Assembly: GCA_019244165.1 (NCBI GenBank)
Contig: JAFATA010000003.1
Span: forward strand, 1 to 64,000
Source: Pseudonocardiales bacterium
GTDB taxonomy: Bacteria > Actinomycetota > Actinomycetes > Mycobacteriales > Pseudonocardiaceae
DNA length: 64,000 nucleotides
Reading direction: 5' to 3'
Numbering within the stretch: position 1 is the stretch's first letter; the number at the start of each line of letters is the position of its first letter. Positions 27,794 through 36,703 of this stretch are shown here, piece after piece. Both the position numbers and the translations under genes were made by a program. Below the pieces are notes generated by a model that saw nothing but the letters and a program-made list of their open reading frames with translations, did no database searches and was not told where the DNA came from.

Positions 27794-27813
27794 TGGAGTG
27801 TTCCGCGGAACCG
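27794..27813. repeat. third occurrence of the repeat core
   Basis: GGAGTGTTCCGCGGAACCGC here is identical to the last 20 bp of both 95-bp repeats. The rest of the repeat is absent. It contains the 12-bp perfect palindrome GTTCCGCGGAAC. Coding fragments on the two sides are in different frames, as if joined here. Confidence 0.7.
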
Positions 27814-27864
27814 CGCCGGGGATTATACCCTCACCGTGCCGTGGGTGGACGGTGTGCGGGTCGG

Positions 27865-28020
27865 TCAGTCCTGGTAGGTGGGGGGCCCATCCACCAGTTG
27901 CCGGGTGCGTCCGGGTCTGTGCTGGACCAGAACTCGATGGCTGCCCGGGTGAACTCCTCGGCGGACAGCTGGCCGTCCCCGTCCGCGTCCAGATAGTCGA
28001 ACCATGACTGATCTTGGCGT
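27865..28020 (-). pseudogene. C-terminal fragment of an EF-hand calcium-binding protein
   Basis: The minus strand encodes WFDYLDADGDGQLSAEEFTR, followed by AAIEFWSSTDPDAPGNWWMG and a stop. This is the last EF-hand (loop DADGDGQLSAEE) and tail of a calerythrin-like actinobacterial protein, whose full length is about 170-180 residues. The frame closes with a TGA just upstream near 28028, so the other EF-hands are gone. Confidence 0.55.
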
Positions 28021-28091
28021 TCAGCAGGTCATCATAGCCACGGACCCCGATCTTAGCGGCCGCCACCGCGCTGCTCGGCACAACCCGATGG

Positions 28092-29087
28092 TCAGGCGGG
28101 GAGGCGTTGGGAGATGAGCAGGGCGGTGGCGGCGGTGGCCAGGCAGACGAGGGTGCCCAGGATGAACCATGGTTTGCTGACATCGCGGCGAACGGTTTGG
28201 TAGCCGATCTGCTGGTTCAGGGTGTCATAGACCTGGTGGATCTGTTGGTTGCTGCCGGCGTGGTAGAACTCGCCGCCGGAGAGTTGGGCGACTTTGGCCA
28301 GTGAGTCGTCGTCGACGGGCACCGGGAGTTCCTCGCCCTGGATGGTGACGGTGCCATACAGGGTGCCGAAGGAGATGGTGCTGACGGGGATGTGCGCCGC
28401 TCCGGCTTGGGCGGCCACGGCGAACTCGTCACGGCCGGTGTTCTGTTTGCCGTCGCTCATCAGCACGATCCGCGCTGGTGGCGGCGCTTGCCCTTGACCG
28501 GGGTCTGAACCGGGGATGAGTTGGTTGACCGCGTCGATGGCGCCCAGCGCGGCCGCCAGCGCGTCCCCGGTGGCAGTGGATTCCGCCAGTTTCAGGCTGC
28601 GGATAGCGAGCACGGCCTGGTCGCGATCGGTGGTGGGACTGACCAGGATGGTCGCTGAGCCAGCGAAGGACTCCACCCCCAAGTTCAGTCCCGGGGGCAG
28701 GTGTTGCACGAAGGAGATGGCGGCGTCCTGCGCGGCGGCCAGGCGGGTAGGGCTGACATCGGTGGAGTTCATCGACAGCGACACATCGATGACCAGCATG
28801 ACGGTGGCCCGGTTGCGGGGCACTCGGGTCTTCGCGGTGGGTCCGGCGAGTCCTAGGGTCAGCAGCAGCAAGGCCAGAATCAGCAACACGGCGGGGATGT
28901 GGCGCACCCAGCGTGGTCGGCGCGGGGCAACGCGTTCCAGCAACTCCAGGTTGGCAAAACGCAGCAGGTAGCGGCGTGCCCGCCGCTGCACCCACAGGTA
29001 GCCGACCACCACCGCGGCAATCAACCCCAGCAGCCCCAACCACCCAGGTGCCGAGAACCCACCCAACGCCATGCCGGAAGTGAACAC
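28092..29087 (-). CDS. membrane-anchored von Willebrand factor A (vWA) protein, BatA/Rv1481 type
   Basis: A 331-residue membrane protein. Two hydrophobic helices (about 13-33 and 64-83) precede a vWA domain with an intact MIDAS motif (DVSLS at 101-105, later SATILVSPTTD and LMSDGKQNT). A third helix lies at the C-terminus (about 310-327). In M. tuberculosis the homologue Rv1481 belongs to a moxR-DUF58-vWA operon; here no MoxR ATPase or DUF58 gene is adjacent. Instead it lies 42 nt behind the DapA-like gene on the same strand, so it may be the third gene of the TIR operon. GTG start at 29087; an ATG five codons later is possible. Confidence 0.85.
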   Translation of the reverse strand: MFTSGMALGGFSAPGWLGLLGLIAAVVVGYLWVQRRARRYLLRFANLELLERVAPRRPRWVRHIPAVLLILALLLLTLGLAGPTAKTRVPRNRATVMLVIDVSLSMNSTDVSPTRLAAAQDAAISFVQHLPPGLNLGVESFAGSATILVSPTTDRDQAVLAIRSLKLAESTATGDALAAALGAIDAVNQLIPGSDPGQGQAPPPARIVLMSDGKQNTGRDEFAVAAQAGAAHIPVSTISFGTLYGTVTIQGEELPVPVDDDSLAKVAQLSGGEFYHAGSNQQIHQVYDTLNQQIGYQTVRRDVSKPWFILGTLVCLATAATALLISQRLPA

Positions 29088-29129
29088 AATCGGTCATGCA
29101 GCCCCAGTAAGGTGGGTGGCAAGGGCGGG

Positions 29130-30020
29130 TCAGGGAGTGATCAGAGGCAGCATTGCGCGACGCAGGAAACCCCGGATCTGCTCGCACTGAGGGTCGGTGG
29201 CGCTCACCAGAGGTGGCCGCACGTAGGGGGGAAAGCCAGGCAGGCGAGCGCCCAAGGCAGCTTTCACGAACGCGATCTCGGTCAACGGCGAGGCGTGACG
29301 GGCGTCATTCCACTGGTCGAAGTCCGCCTGCAGCTGGTGAGCGTGCTCGAGATCGCCGCCTTGGACCGCGTCGGCGATGCGGAGCGGAAGTTCGACGACC
29401 GGGCCCCCGCCGCCGGTCACCAGGCCATCGACACCGATTTCCGCCAGGCGCGCCCCAGCACGGTCATCACCGAGGAAGACCTGCAGCTCTGGTTGCGCAG
29501 CCTTGAAGGCCCGCGTGATGCTGAGATCCTTTCCCGAGTCCTTCACGCCGGCTAGCAGCGGGAACTCAGCCGCAAGTCGCGAGACCATCGAGGGCGTGAG
29601 GTCCGTCTGAGCATGCCGGGGGAAGTTGTAGAGCAGCAGGGGAAGATCCGCGTGGCGGAGTAGCTGCCGGAAGTAGGCGCAGACGCCCTCCTCCGGCGGG
29701 TGGGCGAAGTAGTAGGGGGAAATGGCCGCCAGGTAGTCGGTATGAGACCGCGCCTGGTCCAGGAGATCCATCGCATCGCCGAGTGCGGCCGATCCCACGT
29801 GGGCGATGACCTGTCCGGGCCAGTGCTCGCGGCAGAGCTCCAAGACGGCACCACGCTCGCGCATTGTCATGGCGAAGAACTCCCCCGTCGTCCCGTTGAC
29901 GAGGATGGTGCTGACCCCCGCGGCCGACAGCAGCTCCAGGTAATCCTGCAGCGCACCCTTGTCCACGGCTCCCCGAGCATCGAAGGGCGTGACGACGGCG
30001 ACGACGGGCGAGATGATCAC
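29130..30020 (-). CDS. DapA/NanA-family class I aldolase (dihydrodipicolinate synthase-like)
   Basis: A 296-residue TIM barrel. Key residues are present: GTTGE at 43-47, Tyr131 in LLYNFPR and the Schiff-base Lys160 in AGVKDSG. The family includes DHDPS, N-acetylneuraminate lyase and several sugar-acid aldolases; the Arg that DHDPS uses to bind aspartate semialdehyde is not obvious, so a lysine-pathway role is doubtful. The GTG at 30020 overlaps a TGA that would end the upstream TIR protein (GTGA), so the two are probably coupled. No other lysine or sialic acid genes are near. Confidence 0.82.
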   Translation of the reverse strand: MIISPVVAVVTPFDARGAVDKGALQDYLELLSAAGVSTILVNGTTGEFFAMTMRERGAVLELCREHWPGQVIAHVGSAALGDAMDLLDQARSHTDYLAAISPYYFAHPPEEGVCAYFRQLLRHADLPLLLYNFPRHAQTDLTPSMVSRLAAEFPLLAGVKDSGKDLSITRAFKAAQPELQVFLGDDRAGARLAEIGVDGLVTGGGGPVVELPLRIADAVQGGDLEHAHQLQADFDQWNDARHASPLTEIAFVKAALGARLPGFPPYVRPPLVSATDPQCEQIRGFLRRAMLPLITP

Positions 30021-32697
30021 CTCCCCCCCCCGTCATCTCCAGGGAACCGTGGAAGACACTGCCCTTCTTCTCCAGCGGCCACCACCGGCTCTCCTCGGAG
30101 CTGATGCTGCGTCGCGTGAGCTTTTCGAACTCCTCGCGGGCTCGCAGCACGTGGGGACTGTCCCAGCCGAGTTGGCGAGCGATCAGTCGCCGGAGGCTCA
30201 CCAAGACCTCGTTGAGCGGGCAGGACAGCGCGGTGAACGCCAGCTGTGCATCCGCGTAGGCGGTGTCCGCGGCGGCGAACTGGCCCTGCGCCAGGGCGAG
30301 ATCCCCCACTGCCACGAGGGCGTTGGCGGTACCCAGCCCGTCATCGATCTTCTCGTAGATCTCCGCCGCGTCCCGAGTCCGCCGCTGCGCCGCGGAGAAG
30401 TCCTCGCCCATCAGGTCGGTCTTGGCCAGTCCCAGCAGAGCATTGGCCTGCCCCTGCAGGTCACCGATCCGCTGGCTGATCCGCAGGGCCGTCTCGTAGT
30501 CGACCCGGGCCCCCTCGACGTCGCGCAGCGCCAGTCGCGTCTCCCCCAGGCTGTGCGCGGTGTTCGTCATGCCCACCAACCCATCGGGCACCGAACGGAA
30601 CGCCTGCTGCGCCTCGGTGTAGCGGGTGATGGCGTGATGCCAGTCTCCGGTGACGCGGGTGACGTCCGCCAGGCACTCGATGGCATCACCATGGGCGAGC
30701 GGGTTCTCGCCGAGTCCCTCGTGGAGTCGCAAACCAGTCCGGTAGTGCTCGGCCGCGCTGTCGTAGCCGCCCATGAGCCGGAGGACGTCCCCGATCCGCA
30801 GGTGACAGACTGCTTCGCGGTCGGGGCGGGCCTGCCTGGACCAGAGCCCTAGCGCATCCTGGTAAGCGCGCAGCGCCGAGGGCAGCCGGGCACCTGCCCG
30901 GAGCAGATGGCCCCGCTCCTCGATCAGCGTGGCTTCCAGGACGGAGACCCGTGAGTGGCGATGCGAGTCACGACTCGCATCGCCACTCACGGGTCCACCT
31001 TCCAGGGCCTTATCCAGGTAGTCGAGTCCTTCCTCGATCCGTCCCGTCCCCCGGAACACCAGGCAGGCGGCGGCAACGAGCTCGATGGCGGGCTCGACCG
31101 TGTTCGACGAACGGAGCCCCTCGTCCACCAGCGCCCCGACGTTGGCCAGGTTGTCGGCCAGGCGTTGCCACTCGCCACTGCCCTCGATCCGGTAGGCGTT
31201 CGATAGCGACTCGTGGAGTCGGCGGGTGTGCCCTTCAAGGGCGGCAAACAGCAGGGGCTCCATCGCCTCATCCGTGGCACGCTGCCGCACGAACTCACGG
31301 ATCGGGGTCAGGAGGCGCAGGTGCGAGCCGTTCTTCTCTACCAGCGATTTCCGCGCGAGTTCGGCGATGCTCGACAGCAGGGCGACCTCGTCGGGCAGGA
31401 TCTCCGCCAGCAGTTCGGTGCTCGCACCGGCTGGGTGCAAGGAGAGCGCCTGGAGCAGGCGCCGCGAGTCGGCGCCCAGCGCCTCGAACGACAGCGAGAC
31501 CGACACCTCGAGGCTGGAAGCCCGGTCCGGGGAGTCGAAGCCTGGAAGGCTGAGCAGGGCGCTGCGCGAGCGTTGCCACTGGCGCAGGAAGGTGGTGACC
31601 GAGACCTCGCTGAGCCACGCCGCGGCGACGACCAAGGCGAGCGGAAGACCATCGGCAACGGCGTGGAGGCGAGCCATCGCGTCGCGATCCTCGGCGCTCA
31701 GGCACGCGGCGTGACTGCGCAGCAGCGCCTCCAGCAGATCCTCCGCTTCCCGGGGCGGCAGCGGGCCGACACGGACGATCAACTCGGCACCGGTCAGCCC
31801 CAGGCGTTCCCGAGAGGTGGCGAGGATACGGCAGCGGCGGCACTGGTCGAGCAGCTCGCGCAGGGATCGTCGAAAGTCCTCCGCATCGACGACAAGGGCC
31901 GTCTCCGCGTTGTCCAGGATGAGCACCGCGTCCGTATCCGCAAGCGCGTGGAGGGTCTCGTTCCAGGTGGCCGCCGCCTCGAGCCCCACCGCCGTCGCCA
32001 CCGTGGTGGCCAGCGAGCTCCGGACGCTGAGCGCGGAGAGGTCCACGTAGGCCACGGCGCTGGCGTCCAGCTCGGTGGCCACGACCCGGGCGAGTTCGGT
32101 CTTGCCTGCTCCCGGCGGTCCGACGAGCGTGACGACGGGGAAGGCCGCCAACTGCCGGTGTATCTCGGCGCGCTCGGCAGTCCTGCCCGTGAAGAGGGCC
32201 ACCGGTGCAGGGGCCCGGGCAGGGCTTCTCGGGCTCGTCGCCCGTCGTGGCCGACGGTCACTCGCCGGGTGGCGCCGCAGGGCCAGCAGGGCCGCCACCG
32301 CGTCCACCAGCCGCCCCAGGTGTGCCTCGACCGGTGGAGGGAGGGCATGCAGCCAGTGGTGGCAGCTCAGGAAGTACTCGAGCGAGGGGCTCGGTTCGAT
32401 GTCCGCGATGCGGAACGGTATGAGGCTGATGTTGTGGGCTGCGGCTCGCTCGACCTCTCGCGGCACATGACCGGACCGGTTCGCGCCGTCGGAGACGACG
32501 ACCACCATCACCTCGACATCCTGGATGGCGGTGACGATCGCTTCGCTGTAGTTGGCCCCGGGCAGGATGTTCCGGGGTGCGATCCAGCAGTCGATCCCCT
32601 TTGTCTCCAGTTCGTGGACGATGGCGTCGGCCAGCACCCGATCCGGTGAGGCGTAACTCACGAAGACGTCGTAAGCCATGCCGGCACGATAAGCCAT
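30017..32697 (-). CDS. TIR/NB-ARC/TPR protein (bacterial NLR-like, probable immune or signalling STAND ATPase)
   Basis: About 890 residues. TIR domain at 8-125 (DVFVSYASPDR; candidate catalytic Glu81 in HVPREVERA), so NAD+ cleavage is possible. NB-ARC/STAND ATPase at 165-470: Walker A GPPGAGKT at 193-200, Walker B VLILDNAE at 258-265, sensor SRERLG, then a GLPLAL motif and a winged-helix LSFEALGADSRRLLQALSLHP. TPR repeats fill 480-880. The reading frame as written passes a G9 tract at 30023-30031 and runs out of frame to 29566; with one more G it ends MTGGGR-TGA, overlapping the aldolase GTG. I annotate to that TGA. A 50-bp palindrome at 30946-30995 lies inside the TPR part. Confidence 0.82.
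30946..30995. repeat. perfect 50-bp palindrome inside the TIR/NB-ARC gene
   Basis: Two perfect 24-nt arms (30946-30969, 30972-30995) are separated by AC. In the minus-strand protein it encodes PVSGDASRDSHRHSRVS at about residue 568-584, a hydrophilic insert in the TPR region. The reading frame stays open through it. It could be an insertion of a duplicated inverted segment, a recombinase site or an assembly artefact. Confidence 0.85.
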
Positions 32698-32998
32698 CCG
32701 GGTATGTCCGCAGGGGCGAGGAGCAGCATCGCCTCGTGGATCACACCGCTCGACGGGTTCATGAGCGGAACGTTAACGTTTGCCCTGGTGCTTGACGCTC
32801 AACTGGGGCATGAGGTTCACTCATTTGTGTTTCGCTGTGGGGCGGTCTGGTACCCCTGTGCCTCGGCGGCGAGGAGGTGGGTAATGGGCATTGATGGCAG
32901 TCATAGTCCGATCCCTCTTGTCCACTGCGCGCACGCCGATCATGGTTTACCTCAGGGTGTGAGCCTTTGGCGGGCGCCCGTCTGACGGGATAGCCGCG
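32698..32998. other. divergent intergenic region between the TIR operon and the NRAMP gene
   Basis: These 301 bases hold promoters for both directions. I see AACGTTAACGTT near 32770 (two copies of AACGTT, a short palindromic repeat). I see no gene and no match to the conserved blocks of an M-box or yybP-ykoY riboswitch, which would have been expected for a metal transporter. Confidence 0.4.
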
Positions 32999-34663
32999 AT
33001 GAGCATCAACACCACGGGGGCCAGCGGGGACGGCGCGTTCGCAAAGACCAGCGCGGTGCTGGACGAGGCGCACCTGGGTGACATCCAGGGCGCGATGGGC
33101 ACGATCCGCCACGATGAGGAAGCCCGTGCCGGCCTGCCGGCCCGGTTGAGGACGTTGCTGGCGATCGTGGGTCCCGGCCTGATCGTGATGGTCGGCGACA
33201 ACGATGCCGGCGCGTACAGCACCTACACCCAGGCTGGGCAGGACTACGGCACCCGGCTGCTGTGGACGTTGTTGCTACTCGTCCCGGTGCTGTATGTGAA
33301 CCAGGAAATGGTGCTGCGGCTGGGCGCGGTCACCGGGGTTGGGCACGCCCGGCTGATCCTGGAGCGCTTCGGGCGGTTCTGGGGCGCGTTCAGTGTGATC
33401 GACCTGTTCCTGCTCAACGCGCTGACCATCGTCACGGAGTTCATCGGCATCAGCCTCGGGCTGTCCTACCTGGGGCTACCCAAGGTGCCCGGGGTGCTGA
33501 TCGCCGCAGTGGTGGTCATCGTCGCGGCGTCCACGGGCAGTTTCCGGCGTTTTGAGCGGATCTGTTTGGCGCTCGTCGTGGGCAGCCTGCTGGTGGTGCC
33601 GATCCTGGTCATGGCCCATCCCCCGCTGAGCCAGCTCGCCTACGACTTCGTGGTGCCCGGGATGCCCGCCGGGGCGGAGCCCTCCACGGTGATGCTGCTG
33701 ATCATCGCGATCGTCGGCACCACCGTCGCGCCCTGGCAGCTGTTCTTCCAGCAGTCCTACGTCATCGACAAGCGGATCACCCCGAGGTTCATCGGCTACG
33801 AGAAGGCCGACCTGTGGATCGGCATCGTCATCGTGGTCCTGGGTGCGGGGGCGATGATGGCCTTCTGCACCACCGCGTTCCTCGGACACCCGCAGTTCGG
33901 GCAGTTCACTGATGCCGGCGGGGTCGCCACTGGGCTAGCAACCTACGTCAACCGCACCGCGGGGGTGCTGTTTGCCCTGGCGCTGATCGACGCCAGCATC
34001 ATCGGGGCCGCCGCCGTCTCACTCGCGACGGCCTACGCGATCGGCGACGTGCTGGGGCTGCGGCACTCCCTGCACCGCAGCCCGAAAGAGGCCAAGGGCT
34101 TCTACGTGGTCTTCGCCGGGCTGCTAGCCGGCTCAGCGGTCATCGTGATCATCCCGGGTAGCCCGCTGGGGTTGCTCACCGAGGGGGTGCAGACCCTGGC
34201 CGGGGTGTTGCTGCCCTCGGCGACGGTGTTCCTGCTGCTGCTGTGCAACGACCGCCAAGTCCTGGGCCCCTGGGTCAATGGCCGGGCCCTCAACGTGTTC
34301 ACCTCGGCGGTGATCGCGGTGCTGGTGATGCTCTCCATGGTGCTCACCGCCGCCGTCCTCTTCCCCGGTATCACCAGCACCGCCATGCTGGCCATCCTGG
34401 TCATCGGCACTGCCCTGGCCGTGATCGCCGGCATCGCGCTGCTCGTCGGGCGCCGGGTGCACCCCGCGCCGGCCGGCAGCGGTCTGCCGCCGCTGGAGCG
34501 GGGCCTGCGCGCCACCTGGCGGATGCCGCCACTGGCTCTGCTCACCCGGCCGCCGCTGAGCGTCGGGCGCCGGGTGGGGCTTACCGTGCTGCGCAGCTAC
34601 CTGGTCATCGCCGCAGGCATGGTCATCGTCCGCGTCGTCCAACTCGCCCTCGCTGGCCACTAG
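32999..34663 (+). CDS. NRAMP-family metal transporter with altered metal site (possibly Mg2+)
   Basis: A 554-residue membrane protein with 11-12 helices. The helix 1 unwound motif, DPGN in classical Mn/Fe NRAMPs, reads DNDAG (67-71). Helix 6, where MPH supplies a metal-binding Met, reads TTVAPWQ (about 241-247). Loss of the soft Met ligand is the hallmark of NRAMP-related Mg2+ transporters (NRMT type), and the next gene encodes an MgtE-N/CBS protein, which supports Mg2+ or Mn2+. The substrate is inference. The hydrophilic N-terminus of about 50 residues is long for the family. Start ATG at 32999; the upstream site is weak. Confidence 0.82.
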   Translation: MSINTTGASGDGAFAKTSAVLDEAHLGDIQGAMGTIRHDEEARAGLPARLRTLLAIVGPGLIVMVGDNDAGAYSTYTQAGQDYGTRLLWTLLLLVPVLYVNQEMVLRLGAVTGVGHARLILERFGRFWGAFSVIDLFLLNALTIVTEFIGISLGLSYLGLPKVPGVLIAAVVVIVAASTGSFRRFERICLALVVGSLLVVPILVMAHPPLSQLAYDFVVPGMPAGAEPSTVMLLIIAIVGTTVAPWQLFFQQSYVIDKRITPRFIGYEKADLWIGIVIVVLGAGAMMAFCTTAFLGHPQFGQFTDAGGVATGLATYVNRTAGVLFALALIDASIIGAAAVSLATAYAIGDVLGLRHSLHRSPKEAKGFYVVFAGLLAGSAVIVIIPGSPLGLLTEGVQTLAGVLLPSATVFLLLLCNDRQVLGPWVNGRALNVFTSAVIAVLVMLSMVLTAAVLFPGITSTAMLAILVIGTALAVIAGIALLVGRRVHPAPAGSGLPPLERGLRATWRMPPLALLTRPPLSVGRRVGLTVLRSYLVIAAGMVIVRVVQLALAGH

Positions 34664-34735
34664 CCACCCCTACCCGTGACGGGCTCGGCGCGCGAGGATC
34701 AGACGTATCCAGCATGGAAGTAAGGAAACCCGGTC

Positions 34736-36181
34736 ATGAGCATGACCCCGCCGCCACCGAGCAACACCTCCCGCCAGAATCCCGGCGCGCCCACCCCGGG
34801 CTCTTCCGCCGCCACGCCCGGACGGACGCTGTCGTTGTCACGGCTGCTCAGCCGGGCTGTGATCGGGGCCCGCGGGCAGAAGCTGGGTCAGCTCTCCGAC
34901 GTGATCGTCCGGCTGCGCGGCGCCAACTACCCGCTGGTCACCGGGCTTGTCGCGGACATCGGGGGGCACCGGGTGTTCGTGCCCGCCCAGAGCGTGACCG
35001 ACTGGGACACCGATCAGGTGCTGCTGGCCAGCGCCCGGGTCGATCTGCGGGAGTTCGAGCGCCGCGACGGCGAGGTGCTGTTGCGCGCCGACATCCTGGG
35101 CCACCGGCTCATCGACATCCCCCGGGCGCGGCTGGTGCGCGCCTATGACCTGGAGCTGCTGGACACCGGAGAGGGGTGGGTGCTGGCCGGGGTGGACACC
35201 CGTAAGACCAGCTGGTGGCGCCGGGCGCTGGGTTTGGCCCGCTCCTTGACTCACTCTGGGGCGGAGGCGCGCGGCGAGGGCGAGCCCGCCGAGAGTGGAT
35301 GCCGGGACTGGAAGGCGTTCGAGGCGTTGATCGGGCACGAGCCCTCGGTGCTGCTGCGCACCCCGACGGCCCGGCTGCACCGGCTCAAGCCGGCGCAGAT
35401 CGCCGACCTGCTCGAGGAGGCCTCCCGCGCCGAGCAGATCGAGCTGCTCGAGCAGGTCCACGCCGACCCCGAGCTGGAGGCCGACGTGTTCGAGGAGCTC
35501 GACGAGGACCGCCAGTCCCGGCTGCTCCGGGACCGCACCGACCCCGAGATCGCCGGGGTGCTGGCCCGGATGCGCGCCGACGATGCCGCCGACGCCATCG
35601 CCGAGTTGCCCCAGGACCGCCGTCAACCCGTGCTCCAGCTGCTCCCCGCAGGCCAACGCACCAAGGTGACCGCTCTGCTGGGCTACAACGCGACCAGCGC
35701 CGGCGGGCTGATGAGCCTGGACTTCCTCGCCCTGCCGCGGGACACCCCGGTCGGTGCCGCGCTGGAGCGGGTGCGGGCTGCCCGCACCCTGCAGCCCGAG
35801 GCCCTGACCACTGTGTTCAGCCTCAACCCCCGGGGGAAGCTGCGCGGCGCGGCCAGCCTGGTCGGCCTGATCCAAGCCGACCCCGACGCCCTGCTGCGCA
35901 CCGTCGCCGACCCCGACCCCATCCGGGTCCACCCCAACGCCGACCTGATCGACATCACTCTGCTGATGACCGACTACAACCTGCTCAACCTGCCCGTCGT
36001 GGACGACGACGATCACGTCATCGGCGTCATCACCGTCGATGACGTGCTCGAAGCCTCCCTGCCGCGCAACTGGCGCCGCCGCGAACCCGCTACCCACCCC
36101 GAGACCACCGACCTTGAGCCCCCCGACCGCGAGCCCACCGCCGGGCCCCCAGACCAGGGGAATGACGGCGCTCTGCGCTGA
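34736..36181 (+). CDS. PRC-barrel/MgtE-N/CBS protein, soluble partner of a Mg2+ transporter
   Basis: A 481-residue cytosolic protein without membrane helices. PRC-barrel-like segments at about 36-150 (SRAVIGARGQKLGQLSDVIV, then ADILGHRLIDI); an MgtE N-terminal superhelix at about 195-320 (LHRLKPAQIADLLEEASRAE, then LARMRADDAADAIAELP); and a CBS region at about 330-455 (NLLNLPVVDDDDHVIGVITV). In MgtE these two domains form the Mg2+ sensor that gates the channel. Here the sensor is free and lies 72 nt behind the NRAMP gene, so it probably controls that transporter. The ATG at 34736 is preceded by GGAAGTAAGGAAA. Confidence 0.83.
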   Translation: MSMTPPPPSNTSRQNPGAPTPGSSAATPGRTLSLSRLLSRAVIGARGQKLGQLSDVIVRLRGANYPLVTGLVADIGGHRVFVPAQSVTDWDTDQVLLASARVDLREFERRDGEVLLRADILGHRLIDIPRARLVRAYDLELLDTGEGWVLAGVDTRKTSWWRRALGLARSLTHSGAEARGEGEPAESGCRDWKAFEALIGHEPSVLLRTPTARLHRLKPAQIADLLEEASRAEQIELLEQVHADPELEADVFEELDEDRQSRLLRDRTDPEIAGVLARMRADDAADAIAELPQDRRQPVLQLLPAGQRTKVTALLGYNATSAGGLMSLDFLALPRDTPVGAALERVRAARTLQPEALTTVFSLNPRGKLRGAASLVGLIQADPDALLRTVADPDPIRVHPNADLIDITLLMTDYNLLNLPVVDDDDHVIGVITVDDVLEASLPRNWRRREPATHPETTDLEPPDREPTAGPPDQGNDGALR

Positions 36182-36220
36182 CGTTCCACCACCGGGGGTA
36201 CCCGGGCGAGTGAGGCAACG

Positions 36221-36694
36221 TTGAGGTGCACCGAATGTGGCGAGCAGCTGCTGGCCGAACGCGCTGCACTCGGCTATGACTACTGCACGAGCCCGGTCTG
36301 CCAGAAGAAGCGGTACCGGGGGCCGAAGGTCACCGCGATCGGCGTGAACAAGAGCGCTGACGTCTTCCTTGTCGCCGACGATGCCGAGATCGTCCGAAGG
36401 GGCGAGGCTGGCGAGTTCGGGAAGAAGAACACGAGCCTGGGTATCGACTATCGCGGTGCTGTGGCCACAGCGCCGCCTCCGGCCGCACCGCGACCCATCC
36501 ATCCCCCAGCGCTGCCCACTGCGCGGAGACGACCCTGGTCACGCCAGCAGGAGAAGGTGGTTCGGCTCTATCACGACATGGGGTGCAACCCGAAGCAGAT
36601 CCTGGAACGGGCGGCAGTCAACAATCCCCGCCTGGGGATCACCGCTGCGCTGATCAAGGATATCCTCGCGACGCCGGAGCGCCGATCCCGGTAG
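36221..36694 (+). CDS. small protein with N-terminal zinc-ribbon-like cysteines
   Basis: A 157-residue protein. Cys pairs in CTECGEQ and CTSPVCQKKRY near the N-terminus suggest a zinc ribbon. The middle is proline-rich (PPPAAPRPIHPPALP). The last 50 residues are helical and basic (QQEKVVRLYHDMGCNPKQIL, then GITAALIKDILA), resembling a small DNA-binding helix pair. The start is TTG at 36221 behind TGAGG. I do not recognise the family. It follows the MgtE-N gene by 39 nt and could be co-transcribed. Confidence 0.6.
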   Translation: MRCTECGEQLLAERAALGYDYCTSPVCQKKRYRGPKVTAIGVNKSADVFLVADDAEIVRRGEAGEFGKKNTSLGIDYRGAVATAPPPAAPRPIHPPALPTARRRPWSRQQEKVVRLYHDMGCNPKQILERAAVNNPRLGITAALIKDILATPERRSR

Positions 36695-36703
36695 CGCGCC
36701 GGG

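Noticed and set aside
29566-30016. C-terminal 150 residues of the TIR protein read past the G9 tract
   Set aside because: This stretch is the aldolase gene read out of frame (Arg/Gly/Pro-rich), so I do not treat it as real protein.
32698-32998. M-box or yybP-ykoY riboswitch before the NRAMP gene
   Set aside because: None of the conserved sequence blocks of these RNAs could be found in the region.
34838-36502. A 554-residue minus-strand frame opposite the MgtE-N gene
   Set aside because: It is Gly/Gln/Val-rich translation of the opposite strand without any motif; the plus strand encodes recognisable domains.
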